Positions 1 through 7,213 of a stretch of 14,855 nt of DNA are shown here, piece by piece (position 1 is the first letter of the stretch; each line of letters starts with the position of its first letter). A program made the position numbers and the translations under genes. This DNA is from an uncultured Bacteroidota bacterium (GTDB lineage Bacteria; Bacteroidota; Bacteroidia; Bacteroidales; VadinHA17), in contig CAIPJU010000677.1 in assembly GCA_903865465.1 (NCBI GenBank), positions 1 to 14,855 on the forward strand. The letters run 5' to 3'. The notes below the pieces were generated by a model that saw nothing but the letters and a program-made list of their open reading frames with translations, did no database searches and had not been told where the DNA came from.

Positions 1-1
1 A

Positions 2-137
2 TTTTCTCGTCCAAAAATAGCTTATCACATCAAACCTATTCAGGATAAGACAAAATAATGCAGTCATTTTGCTTTTTCTATTTTTGCCCGTGAGAAAAAT
101 TGTCAATTCAGATTTAGATTTTTGCTTGTGAGAAAAA
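2..137. repeat. Three copies of a ~20-nt motif, one inverted
   Basis: The motif CTATTTTTG-NCCGTGAGAAAA occurs at 78-98, again in the same orientation with changes at 118-137, and in inverted orientation at 2-20 (TTTTCTC, four central bases, AAAAATAG). The inverted pair 2-20 / 78-98 could fold into a stem with matched arms of 7 and 8 bases around an imperfect centre. The function is unknown. It could be a degraded terminator or the end of an element whose body lies left of the window. Confidence 0.4.
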
Positions 138-263
138 AATGTAACAAAGGATAATAACACTATTTTTTATCACCAGCGGGTTAAATCCTGTTTCTGGGAG
201 TTGTTTGGAAGCAATAATTCCACAGCCTTCTTTCAGGTATTCGTTTATATTCTGAATGGACAT
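114..263 (-). pseudogene. Possible short coding remnant (49 codons), unrecognised
   Basis: Read on the minus strand from an ATG at 263 to a TAA at 114-116, this gives 49 residues beginning MSIQNINEYLKEGCGIIASK and ending in a hydrophobic stretch (SVIILCYIFFS). The first ~35 codons look like ordinary coding sequence for this genome, while the tail runs into the small repeats at 78-137, as if a gene start had been cut there. A stop codon lies nine codons upstream, so it does not extend 5'. I recognise no family. It may be a chance ORF or the broken beginning of a gene. Confidence 0.18.
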
Positions 264-388
264 TTTTGGAAGGGGGTCTTCATATTTTTAAGTATTTTCA
301 GAGCGAAATCAATAAAAAGGAGTGTTTTATACCTCTTTACGTAAACCAAAAGTAGGTGTTGATTAGGTGCTAATAATTATTCAAATGC

Positions 389-462
389 AATATAATGAAG
401 TCTAATAAACAAATAACATATATTTAACATGCTGTATATCTGATATTTTAATATAATGAAGT
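389..462. repeat. 13-bp direct repeat, 61 bp apart
   Basis: AATATAATGAAGT occurs at 389-401 and again, identical, at 450-462. Both copies are near the sequence TGCAATA (before the first copy, after the second). The composition is very AT-rich, so chance is possible, but 13 identical bases so close together could also mark a local duplication or paired binding sites. Confidence 0.4.
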
Positions 463-484
463 AAAGTGCAATAAAATAGACCTA

Positions 485-538
485 AGTCCCGCTCCGGGTA
501 CATAAAAAGCCCCCTAATAAACAGATATTAAGGGACTT
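485..538 (+). repeat. Dispersed repeat copy A with hairpin
   Basis: This is the copy of the window's four-member repeat that lacks the 5' TTGCAAC part. It reads GTCCCGCTCCGGGTACATAA, then AAAGC and a hairpin. The hairpin has a 13-position stem (507-519 against 526-538, two mismatches) around a six-base loop AACAGA. No long T run follows on the plus strand; on the minus strand the stem is followed by a short T run (complement of 504-508). It may therefore act as a terminator in either direction or as a conserved RNA structure. Compare copies at 5933, 7074 and 13024. Confidence 0.6.
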
Positions 539-626
539 ATTAATTTGTAAGAGACAGATAGTATATATATTACATTAAACAAAGGGCTATTATCAGCAAG
601 AACTCTGAACTCCCTCCTCCTTTTTA

Positions 627-644
627 AACTGAAAATTTTCAGTT
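627..644. promoter_or_regulatory. Perfect 18-bp palindrome, possible operator
   Basis: AACTGAAAATTTTCAGTT is its own exact reverse complement, with no unpaired centre. It lies 213 bp before the GH3 start and ~137 bp before the possible -7 element. An uninterrupted palindrome of this size suits a dimeric DNA-binding regulator better than a terminator, and no T run follows. The regulator is not identifiable from the window. Confidence 0.35.
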
Positions 645-780
645 CATGTTACCATATTTTCCATTTTTTGTCACAATTGATTGCTATTATCTAAGTCAGG
701 ATTTCCAAATGTATTAGATGAAATTGAATTCCACTACAGCAAACCCATTTTCCAAACTCAAGAGTTGAACAGTCTGGATT

Positions 781-788
781 TAATTTTG
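781..788 (+). promoter_or_regulatory. Possible Bacteroidota -7 element before GH3 gene
   Basis: TAATTTTG matches the TAnnTTTG consensus known for the primary sigma factor of Bacteroidota. Transcription would begin around 793-796 and leave a ~62-nt leader before the ATG at 858. The nearest upstream TTG (765-767) is closer than the usual -33 spacing, so only half of the promoter is supported. Confidence 0.3.
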
Positions 789-857
789 AAATTATAGCAT
801 CTTCTAATGTTTTTTAATTAACTATGTGTTGTAACAATCAAAACAAAAGGGTAAATA

Positions 858-3367
858 ATGAAAAAAAAGATAGCCCGCTTTTCTTTAATCCTTCTGATAG
901 CACTTTCAGAAGTTTTGCTTATAAAGTGTAATTCGGTTGAGACACAAAATCCATTGGAACAAAGGCTTGACAGTCTGATGTCAAAGATGGGTATGCAGGA
1001 AAAAATTGAACAGCTCTACTACAAAACTGATGGAAACGAACGATTAGGTATTCCACAGTTCACAGGAAGCGATGGGCCTCATGGAATCGGGAACAATGCC
1101 AAAGGATTTTCTTCATTCCCGGTTACCATAGCAATGGCAGCCACATGGGATCCCGATCTTATTACGCGGGTGGGCAGAGCAATAGCTCTCGAACAGGCGG
1201 CACGCGGAAGATACAGGATAGCCGGACCAACCCTCGATCTGCTTATTGATCCGCGTATTGGCAGGGCAGCCGAGACCGTAGGGGAAGATCCATTTCTTGG
1301 TGGCCGGATTGCCGAAGCCTTCATACTTGGACAAAACACTACTTCGGTTTTCGGAACAATAAAACACTATAATTTAAACACATACGAATTTAACCGTAGA
1401 ACCAATAATTACCTGAGCGACGAAAGAAGCCTGGTGGAATTCTGGGGTTATCACTGGAAAAGAGCAATTCAGGAAGGAGGCGCTATCTCTGTAATGTGCG
1501 CGTATAACTGGATTAATGGAGACAAATGTGCTGAAAACAAATACCTCATCAAGGAGCTGCTGCGCGACCATTGGGGCTTCAGCTACTACACAATGTGCGA
1601 CTGGGGCGGATTTAGTTCAACGAAAAAAGCCCTGAACTCAGAACTTGATTTTTGCGAGGGTAACGATCTGTATATAAAGGAACTGCCTGATGGAGTTAAA
1701 AACGGGCGATTCGACAGCACCCTGGTTGAAAGAGCAACAAGAAACGTACTTAGAACCAAGATCATATCAGGAATGATAGACGGGGTACCTGTAATTCCAG
1801 AAAGTGTTATTGACAGCAGAGAACATCGTAAACTGGTCTATGAGAGCGGATTGAAAAGTCTGATACTTCTTAAAAATCAGGATAATATTCTGCCCCTGAA
1901 TAAAGAAACGGTTAAATCTGTTGCTGTAATAGGTCCAAATGCATTTGTATTACCCCTTGACGGGAACAGCAGTTCAAAAGTAATTCCCTCCTACCAAATA
2001 TCTGTGGAGAACGCCATCCGAAAACGATTAGGCGATACCCGTGTGAACTACGCTAAAGGGTGCAATATTAATGACGCTGATAAACACCAGTTCGGAGAAG
2101 CATTATCTGCTGCAAAAAAATCAGAATATGTGGTGTTTGTTGCCGGTTTGGACAATACTGTTGAGGGGGAGGGATATTTTCTATTCAGAGATGCCGATGA
2201 AAAAGGAGAGGAGAAGTTACAAGGCCCGACAGAGCTTCTCAGACGGTACTGCTTCCGGGAGTTCAAAACGATTTGATAAACGAAATTGCGAAGGTGAATC
2301 CGAATATTATTCTTGTTGTAATATCGGGGGGAACCTGTAGTATTACTCCAGTTATCAGAAATATAAAAGGATTAATCTATGCATTTTATCCGGGACAGGA
2401 AGGGGGGCAGGCAATTACTGACGTTTTATTTGGCAAATACAATCCATCAGGAAAAATGCCAGCCACGATGCCCAAAGATGATTCTCAGATCATACCAATC
2501 AGTGCCGACTTTCGAAATATGGTAACCAAGGTCGGATACCGCTGGTTTGATTCTCAAAAACTCGCTCCTGAATTTGCATTCGGGTCCGGATTAAGCTATA
2601 CCACTTTTGAATACTCCAACATAAGGTTAAATAAATCAAATGCATCAGTGGGTGATTTAATTGAAGTTTCATTTGATCTTAAAAACACTGGAAAAGTTCC
2701 GGGCGAGGAAGTCAGTCAACTCTATCTTTCAACGGACAAAATAATTCCCGATGTGCAGATGCCTGTAAAGCAGCTTCGTGGGTTCAGGAAGATCCTATTG
2801 AATCCGGATGAAACAAAAACCATAACATTCACACTTAGGCCTGAAGAACTATATATATATAATGCAGAAACAAAATCTTACATGGTGCCTGAAGGCAAAT
2901 TTATTGTGAGAGTCGGAGGTTCTTCAGATCAATTACCCCTTAGAACGGAATTTAAACTGATCAAAGCTGCAGGGAAAGCCGACCTTACAGTCAAAAATAT
3001 CCGTACAATGCCTACATTTCCTAAAGAGGGTGATGAAGTAACATTTATGGTGTCCTTAATAAATAACGGCACTGGACCAATAAAAACCGGCGACAAGCTT
3101 AAAATACATTTTTATGTTGATGGGAAAGAGGTCGCAACCTGCATTTCTGCAGTGACTTCGATACCAGTCGGCGGAATGGATTTTGTATGCGGACAGGCTG
3201 TTAGGAACAAAAACTGGATTGCATCAAAAGGGAACTTCAAAGTGACAGCTTCTATAGACATGACAGAAAGCAAAGATCTGAATATGCATAACAATAAGTG
3301 CGAGGCATTACTAACTATTCCGAATGGTAAAGTCATACCTGCTGAGATTGCCGAAGTAATAAAGTAG
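858..3367 (+). pseudogene. GH3 glycoside hydrolase with C-terminal CARDB-like domain, frameshifted
   Basis: A GH3 beta-glycosidase (probable exo-acting glucosidase or xylosidase) is split between two frames. The first part, 858-2276, has an N-terminal signal (hydrophobic residues 8-23, Cys24; the Lys before Cys makes a poor lipobox). It carries SDGPHG at 71-76, GRAAETVGEDP near 136-145, KH at 169-170 and the nucleophile Asp248 in MCDWGG. EGEG at 436-439 probably includes the acid/base Glu. After Glu451 (2208-2210) the homologous reading moves to another frame: from 2213 it reads EVTRPDRASQTVLLPGVQND and continues to 3367 through the rest of domain 2, a fibronectin-III-like domain, and an unusual extra CARDB-like domain (about 2978-3315). 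The lesion looks like an extra AG in a purine tract, or a 1-nt loss. The restored protein would be ~835 residues. The start is favoured by AAAGGG just before the ATG. It may be a true pseudogene or a sequence error. Confidence 0.85.
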
Positions 3368-3388
3368 CTGTACATAATTACAAACTTT

Positions 3389-5713
3389 ATGAAAAAAATA
3401 TACTATTCAATATTTTCCCTTATCCTATTTGGAGCAGTCTCCTGCGACAGGGAGCCTGTTTATAAAAACCCCTCTGCCCCTCTTGAATCGCGTGTCAAAG
3501 ATCTGCTTAAGCGAATGACACTTGAAGAAAAGTTACGGCAGATCGACATATGGCATCCGAAAATGGATCTTGGCAAGCCTGAGGAATTAAATAAAGCGAT
3601 TGAGGCTTTAGGCGACACGGTAAGAAACGGAATAGGGTTCCTGCAATTCCAGGTGAGGATGAGCCAGGCAGATTATGCCGCCAGGTTCAATGCAATCCAA
3701 AGATACTTTGTTGAACAGACCAGACTAGGAATTCCTGCCATCTCCAATGCTGAAGGATGCCATGGTTTCGTTGGTAACGAAGATAAACCTACAGTATTCC
3801 CGGCTCCTCCGTTACTTGGCAGCACATGGAATCCGGAACTGATTGAAAATGTTTACACTGCAATAGCCAAAGAGATGAGAGGCTATGGTGTTACTCACGC
3901 CGCAACACCTGTAATTGATTTGCTTCGTGATCCGAGGTTTGGAAGGGCTGATGAGTTTTTTGGCGAGGATCCATATCATGTTGCAACAATGGGAGTAGCA
4001 GCGATATTTGGGTTGCAGGGACGATCTCCACTAATTGATGAAAACCATCTGTTGGCCTGCGCAAAACATTTTTCCGGACACGGGCAACCGGAAGGAGGTA
4101 CAAACATTGGTCCATCCAATTTATCGGAAAGAGTTCTTCGTGAAAATCATTTTTATCCATTTGAAATGGCTGTTAAAAAGTCCAATGTGCGAACCGTTAT
4201 GGCTTCATATAATGAGATTGATGGTATTCCCAATCACGCTAATAAATGGCTGTTGACCGATGTGCTCAGAGGGGAATGGGGATTCACAGGTTATGTAATC
4301 TCTGATTATGATGGCGTAAATAGAATGATTACCAAATACCATTCATCAAACGATAAGCCTGAAGCAGCCATGCGATCTATTAATGCAGGAATGGACTTTG
4401 AATGTCCGAGTAACTGGAAAAACTATTGTTTTGCATACCTCCCTGAACTTATTGCTGCCGGCAAATTAAATAAATCCGTACTCGATTCTGCTGTGGTACG
4501 TGTTCTCCGAAATAAATTCATTCTGGGCCTTTTTGAACAACCTTATATTAAAGAAATAAATGATTATGATAAACTGTTTATGCAGAAAAAGCATCGTGAG
4601 ATTGCCCTGAAAGCTGCTGAACAGGGAATGATTCTTCTTACAAACAAAAACAAAACATTGCCATTCAATGAAAACAAAATAAAACGATTGGCTGTAATCG
4701 GCCCCAATGCAGATGAGGTACATTATGGCAATTACTCAAATGATATTTCCCCCGGAATAAGTATTCTGGAAGGAATTAGGAATTATGGCAAAGGTAAATT
4801 CGAAGTATTCTACTCAGAAGGGTTTAAAATATATGAGAATGACAACACAGTTCCACAATCAGAAAAAACTCGCGAGGCTGAAAACCGGAGAATAGCAGAG
4901 GCTGTAAAACTGATAAAAACCTGTGATGCGGTATTGCTTGTCATGGGCGGAAATGAACTTACCTGCCGTGAGGAGTGGAGTAATCATACCGGCGATTACT
5001 ATGATCTCGATCTTCTTGGACGGCAGGAAGATCTGGCAAAGGCAATTTTTGCTCTGGGAAAGAAGACAGCAGTCATTCTCATAAATGGACGGCCGCAATC
5101 GGTGAATTATCTGGCAGAAAATGCCCCGGCAATGATAGAAGGATGGTATTTGGGTCAGGATCAGGGGACAGCTGTTGCCAGAGTAGTCTTCGGGAAGGTT
5201 AATCCAAGTGGAAAACTGGCAGTTTCATTTCCGCGACATGTGGGCCAGTTGCCTGTTTACTACAACAGAAAACCTTATATGCATGAAGCTGAATATATCG
5301 ATGGTAAATATTCTCAATTATATCCTTTTGGATTTGGATTGAGTTATACCCATTATGACTACAACAACTTAAGGCTAAGCGACAAAAAGATAAATATTGG
5401 AGATACAGTTAAAGTGGCAGTTGATATAACAAACTCGGGTGAGATGGACGGGGATGAAATAGTTCAACTCTATATTAAAGATATTGTCAGTACAGTCACA
5501 CGTCCGGTTAAAGAACTAAAGGATTTTTCCAGGGTAAGTTTGAAGAAAGGCGAAACAAGAACTGTTGAATTCACAATTACATCCGAAAAACTGCAGTATT
5601 ACGGACCCGATATGAAACGCCTTGTTGAACCCGGAGAATTTGAAGTTCAGGTAGGTAGAAATTCTATGGATTATATCAGTGCCAAATTTGAAATAATAAC
5701 GCCTTTAAAATAA
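3389..5713 (+). CDS. GH3 beta-glycosidase lipoprotein (beta-glucosidase/beta-xylosidase type)
   Basis: This is a complete 774-residue GH3 enzyme that would remove terminal beta-linked sugars from oligosaccharides at the cell surface or in the periplasm. The N-terminus is a lipoprotein signal with lipobox AVSC and Cys19. The (beta/alpha)8 domain follows, with DPRFGRADEFFGEDP near 181-195, KHFSGHG at 226-232, NLSERVLRE at 244-252 and the nucleophile Asp306 in ISDYDG. The alpha/beta sandwich domain has GGNELTCREEW at 520-530, where the acid/base Glu is expected. GFGLSYTHYDY leads into a C-terminal fibronectin-III-like domain. Length and order are normal for Bacteroidota GH3. It starts 21 bp after the frameshifted GH3 gene, so the two are probably one transcript. 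No clear Shine-Dalgarno is seen. Substrate (glucoside or xyloside) cannot be decided from sequence. Confidence 0.95.
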   Translation: MKKIYYSIFSLILFGAVSCDREPVYKNPSAPLESRVKDLLKRMTLEEKLRQIDIWHPKMDLGKPEELNKAIEALGDTVRNGIGFLQFQVRMSQADYAARFNAIQRYFVEQTRLGIPAISNAEGCHGFVGNEDKPTVFPAPPLLGSTWNPELIENVYTAIAKEMRGYGVTHAATPVIDLLRDPRFGRADEFFGEDPYHVATMGVAAIFGLQGRSPLIDENHLLACAKHFSGHGQPEGGTNIGPSNLSERVLRENHFYPFEMAVKKSNVRTVMASYNEIDGIPNHANKWLLTDVLRGEWGFTGYVISDYDGVNRMITKYHSSNDKPEAAMRSINAGMDFECPSNWKNYCFAYLPELIAAGKLNKSVLDSAVVRVLRNKFILGLFEQPYIKEINDYDKLFMQKKHREIALKAAEQGMILLTNKNKTLPFNENKIKRLAVIGPNADEVHYGNYSNDISPGISILEGIRNYGKGKFEVFYSEGFKIYENDNTVPQSEKTREAENRRIAEAVKLIKTCDAVLLVMGGNELTCREEWSNHTGDYYDLDLLGRQEDLAKAIFALGKKTAVILINGRPQSVNYLAENAPAMIEGWYLGQDQGTAVARVVFGKVNPSGKLAVSFPRHVGQLPVYYNRKPYMHEAEYIDGKYSQLYPFGFGLSYTHYDYNNLRLSDKKINIGDTVKVAVDITNSGEMDGDEIVQLYIKDIVSTVTRPVKELKDFSRVSLKKGETRTVEFTITSEKLQYYGPDMKRLVEPGEFEVQVGRNSMDYISAKFEIITPLK

Positions 5714-5910
5714 ATAGAATAAGAAACATCTTTTTGTATTTGATTTGCTTTGGCACACTTTTTTCGTGTCAACAAAAACCACTTGGTGATTATAAAGGGA
5801 CACCATATTCCTATATATTATACCATGGTGGTGCTCAAACCATTCCGGAGAAGCGGCTACTCTATAATTCAATCGAATCAAAATCAGGATTTTGTCGAAG
5901 TATTTTTTAG
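5710..5910 (+). pseudogene. N-terminal remnant of an exported carbohydrate-active lipoprotein
   Basis: In the frame starting at 5710 the translation is NRIRNIFLYLICFGTLFSC, then QQKPLGDYKGTPYSYILYHG and GAQTIPEK, stopping at TAG 5908-5910. A lipoprotein signal (lipobox LFSC, Cys at 5767-5769) followed by a GGAQ-IP motif resembles the start of Bacteroidota sugar-active lipoproteins with CBM6-type modules, from memory of that pattern. After about 5855 the similarity fades. There is no ATG: the expected first codon is ATA at 5710-5712. Were base 5712 a G, ATG would overlap the upstream GH3 stop as ATGA, a normal operon junction. TTG at 5734 is the only near alternative start. I infer the third gene of the GH3 operon, decayed and truncated. 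Confidence 0.5.
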
Positions 5911-5932
5911 ACTAGAAATCTCATTCAATTGG

Positions 5933-5970
5933 TTGCAACTTTTTTCCGTTCGGGGTACTGAAAAAAGAGA
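5933..5970 (+). repeat. Dispersed repeat copy B
   Basis: TTGCAACTTTTTTCCGTTCG is followed by GGGTACTG and an A-run ending AAAAAAGAGA. It matches copies C and D at nearly every position of the block (one T for G in the T-run, variable bases between CCG and GGTAC). Unlike the other copies, no A/T-rich hairpin follows. The repeat runs directly into the truncated coding sequence at 5971; a small GCCAG/CTGGC inverted repeat at 5974-5985 lies at the junction. Confidence 0.7.
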
Positions 5971-6198
5971 CCGGCCAGTCCTGGCATAGGATTTGTCTGG
6001 ATCGAAGGTGACTGGTATTGGAACTACCGGACACATTCCTATGTTCATGACCATGGATATTGGGCACGATCAAAACCCGGACGTTCATACGAAGCAGGAC
6101 ATTGGGAAAGCGAACCACGAGGCAAATTTTGGGTTAAAGGTCGCTGGAACCATGGAAATAAAGAATCAGACCATTCACATGATCGTGACCGAAGGTAA
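5962..6198 (+). pseudogene. 5'-truncated WXXGXW-repeat protein
   Basis: The frame ending at TAA 6196-6198 reads RPASPGIGFVWIEGDWYWNY (from 5968), then HGYWARSKPG, AGHWESEPRG, FWVKGRWNHG and a His/Asp-rich basic tail. The recurring W-x-x-G/E-x-W/YW units are typical of small secreted WXXGXW (YXWQ-type) repeat proteins, which usually begin with a signal peptide and a stretch before the first repeat. Here the open frame goes back only to 5962, with a stop at 5959-5961, no start codon and no signal peptide. The missing front end coincides with repeat copy B, suggesting insertion or recombination there. The function of the family is poorly known. It is probably not expressed. Confidence 0.65.
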
Positions 6199-6260
6199 CT
6201 GCCCGAAGCCCAAAATAACTATTTTGGATGAGTGATAATGAAGTTGAGTTAAGACTGTAC

Positions 6261-6809
6261 TTAATACCAGGGGCGACGACCCCATGTACGTTGAACAGGA
6301 TAACGACGACGCCAGATACCCGCCTGTACAGCTGCACCTACAAGAAACAGAACGAGGAAGACCAGCCAGTAAACTGAGCCGGAGATGTGCAGGCACGGCA
6401 TGAGTATTTCAGCCCCCAGCAACGCGGATAGAATGATAATTGCCCAGTCGAAAAAGACAGCTACCAATATCAGTCCTATAATGCCTCCAATGATGTAAAT
6501 TACCGAAGGTTCTGTTGATACAGAATAGCCTATGGAAACTAATATTGTAGTCATCAAATAACCGCCAGCGAGGAAACCAGCGATCAGTATGGCCAGACCT
6601 TCAAACATAATAGCAAGGAAGGCACCAATAATTCCAGCGATTATGGCTATCAATAAAATTGCCTGTTCTGACTGGCCGCTTATTAATTGCGGAACAAGGG
6701 TGAGTCCTGCTATAAAACCAGCCACTCCCACAAAAAGCCAGAAAAGTCTTCTGCCAAATAACAACAAAAGTATCCCCAAAATCATTGAGAAAAATACCGT
6801 AATAGTCAT
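6261..6809 (-). CDS. DUF4203/TM198-like multi-pass membrane protein
   Basis: A 182-residue, strongly hydrophobic protein with about six or seven predicted membrane segments separated by very short loops. The N-terminal pattern, a first helix followed by GRRLFWLFVGVAGFIAGL, and the Gly-rich helices (IIAGIIGAFLAIMFEGLAIL, YIIGGIIGLILVAVFFDWAI) resemble the DUF4203/TMEM198-like family. It ends in a basic cytosolic-type tail with several Arg and a terminal RRPWY. The ATG at 6809 is preceded on its strand by an A-rich stretch, normal for this phylum. Function is unknown. It is transcribed alone and convergently with the truncated gene to its left. Confidence 0.75.
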   Translation of the reverse strand: MTITVFFSMILGILLLLFGRRLFWLFVGVAGFIAGLTLVPQLISGQSEQAILLIAIIAGIIGAFLAIMFEGLAILIAGFLAGGYLMTTILVSIGYSVSTEPSVIYIIGGIIGLILVAVFFDWAIIILSALLGAEILMPCLHISGSVYWLVFLVLFLVGAAVQAGIWRRRYPVQRTWGRRPWY

Positions 6810-7073
6810 TTTAATCTTTTTTAATTAAATAAACTTAGAATTTGAATCTGCTATCCTTTCTGCTGATAATCACTTAATAATATCAAATTACATATTAAAC
6901 AGAAATAGAATAAAATAGTTCTATCCAGAACAATTTCATGAACCTGTTAAACTGTTGTTTCCCTTGTGTTTCTTTGTCATGTACTTTAAATGATCAATAG
7001 ATTCCGGTCCATTTATGATAAGCAGACATTCTCCCTAATTCCAGGGATCAGATTTAATGTAATTATCAGGAAG

Positions 7074-7110
7074 TTGCAACTTTTGTCCGCTCCAGGTACT
7101 AAAAAAGAGT
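7074..7110 (+). repeat. Dispersed repeat copy C
   Basis: TTGCAACTTTTGTCCGCTCC is followed by AGGTACT and AAAAAAGAGT. It has the same order as copies B and D: a 16-base block, four to five variable bases, GGTAC, then an A-run. The A-run is also the left arm of the hairpin at 7101-7154, so the repeat and a terminator are fused here, as at copies A and D. Confidence 0.75.
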
Positions 7111-7154
7111 TAGAGCGAGAGCGAGTAGCTCCAGCTTAATCCTCACTCTTTTTT
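7101..7154. terminator. Hairpin terminator after the AraC gene (bidirectional form)
   Basis: AAAAAAGAGT (7101-7110) and ACTCTTTTTT (7145-7154) pair perfectly over ten bases around a 34-nt loop. Read on the minus strand it lies 60 nt beyond the AraC gene's stop and ends in six Ts, so it probably ends that transcript; the plus strand also ends in six Ts. The long loop is unusual and contains its own small complementary pieces (GAGC...GCTC). Confidence 0.55.
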
Positions 7155-7213
7155 CTCAAAACTCACTCTGACACTCACACTTATTTAGTAATCAGAGCAA
7201 GCACCTCTTGCTT

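Larger units (their letters stand above)
1..857. other. Non-coding leader region upstream of the GH3 genes
   Basis: No convincing full gene is visible in this 857-base stretch. It is AT-rich and holds several small structures listed separately: a partly inverted, partly direct repeat at 2-137, a short possible coding remnant on the minus strand at 114-263, a 13-bp direct repeat (389-401 and 450-462), repeat copy A with its hairpin (485-538), an 18-bp palindrome (627-644), and a possible promoter element (781-788). The last ~200 bases presumably hold the promoter for the GH3 genes, since the nearest structure able to end upstream transcription is the hairpin at 507-538. Confidence 0.6.
6810..7213. 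other. Intergenic region between membrane protein and AraC gene
   Basis: This 404-base gap has no recognisable gene. The left part is AT-rich and should carry the promoter of the minus-strand membrane protein; TAAGTTTA on that strand near 6832 is a near match to a -7 element but lacks a clear partner. The right part holds repeat copy C and its hairpin (7074-7154), which lies just after the AraC gene's stop. Confidence 0.5.

Noticed and set aside
1079..1571. Minus-strand ORFs inside the first GH3 gene
   Set aside because: Antisense shadows of a well supported GH3 coding region with conserved catalytic motifs.
2196..2216. Programmed -1 ribosomal frameshift in the GH3 gene
   Set aside because: The A-run is only five bases with AGG after it, not a standard slippery heptamer; GH3 enzymes are not known to use frameshifting, and a 2-nt insertion explains the junction better.
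5750..5989. 79-codon plus-strand ORF overlapping the lipoprotein remnant and repeat B
   Set aside because: It has no family features and lies in a different frame from the recognisable signal peptide/lipobox; it is a shadow across decayed sequence.
5993..6235. 80-codon plus-strand ORF over the WXXGXW region
   Set aside because: The W-x-x-G-x-W repeats are in another frame ending at 6198; this frame is a shadow.
6959..6988. Tiny minus-strand frame reading MTKKHKGNNSLTGS
   Set aside because: Fourteen codons only, no start signal or context; cannot be told from chance.
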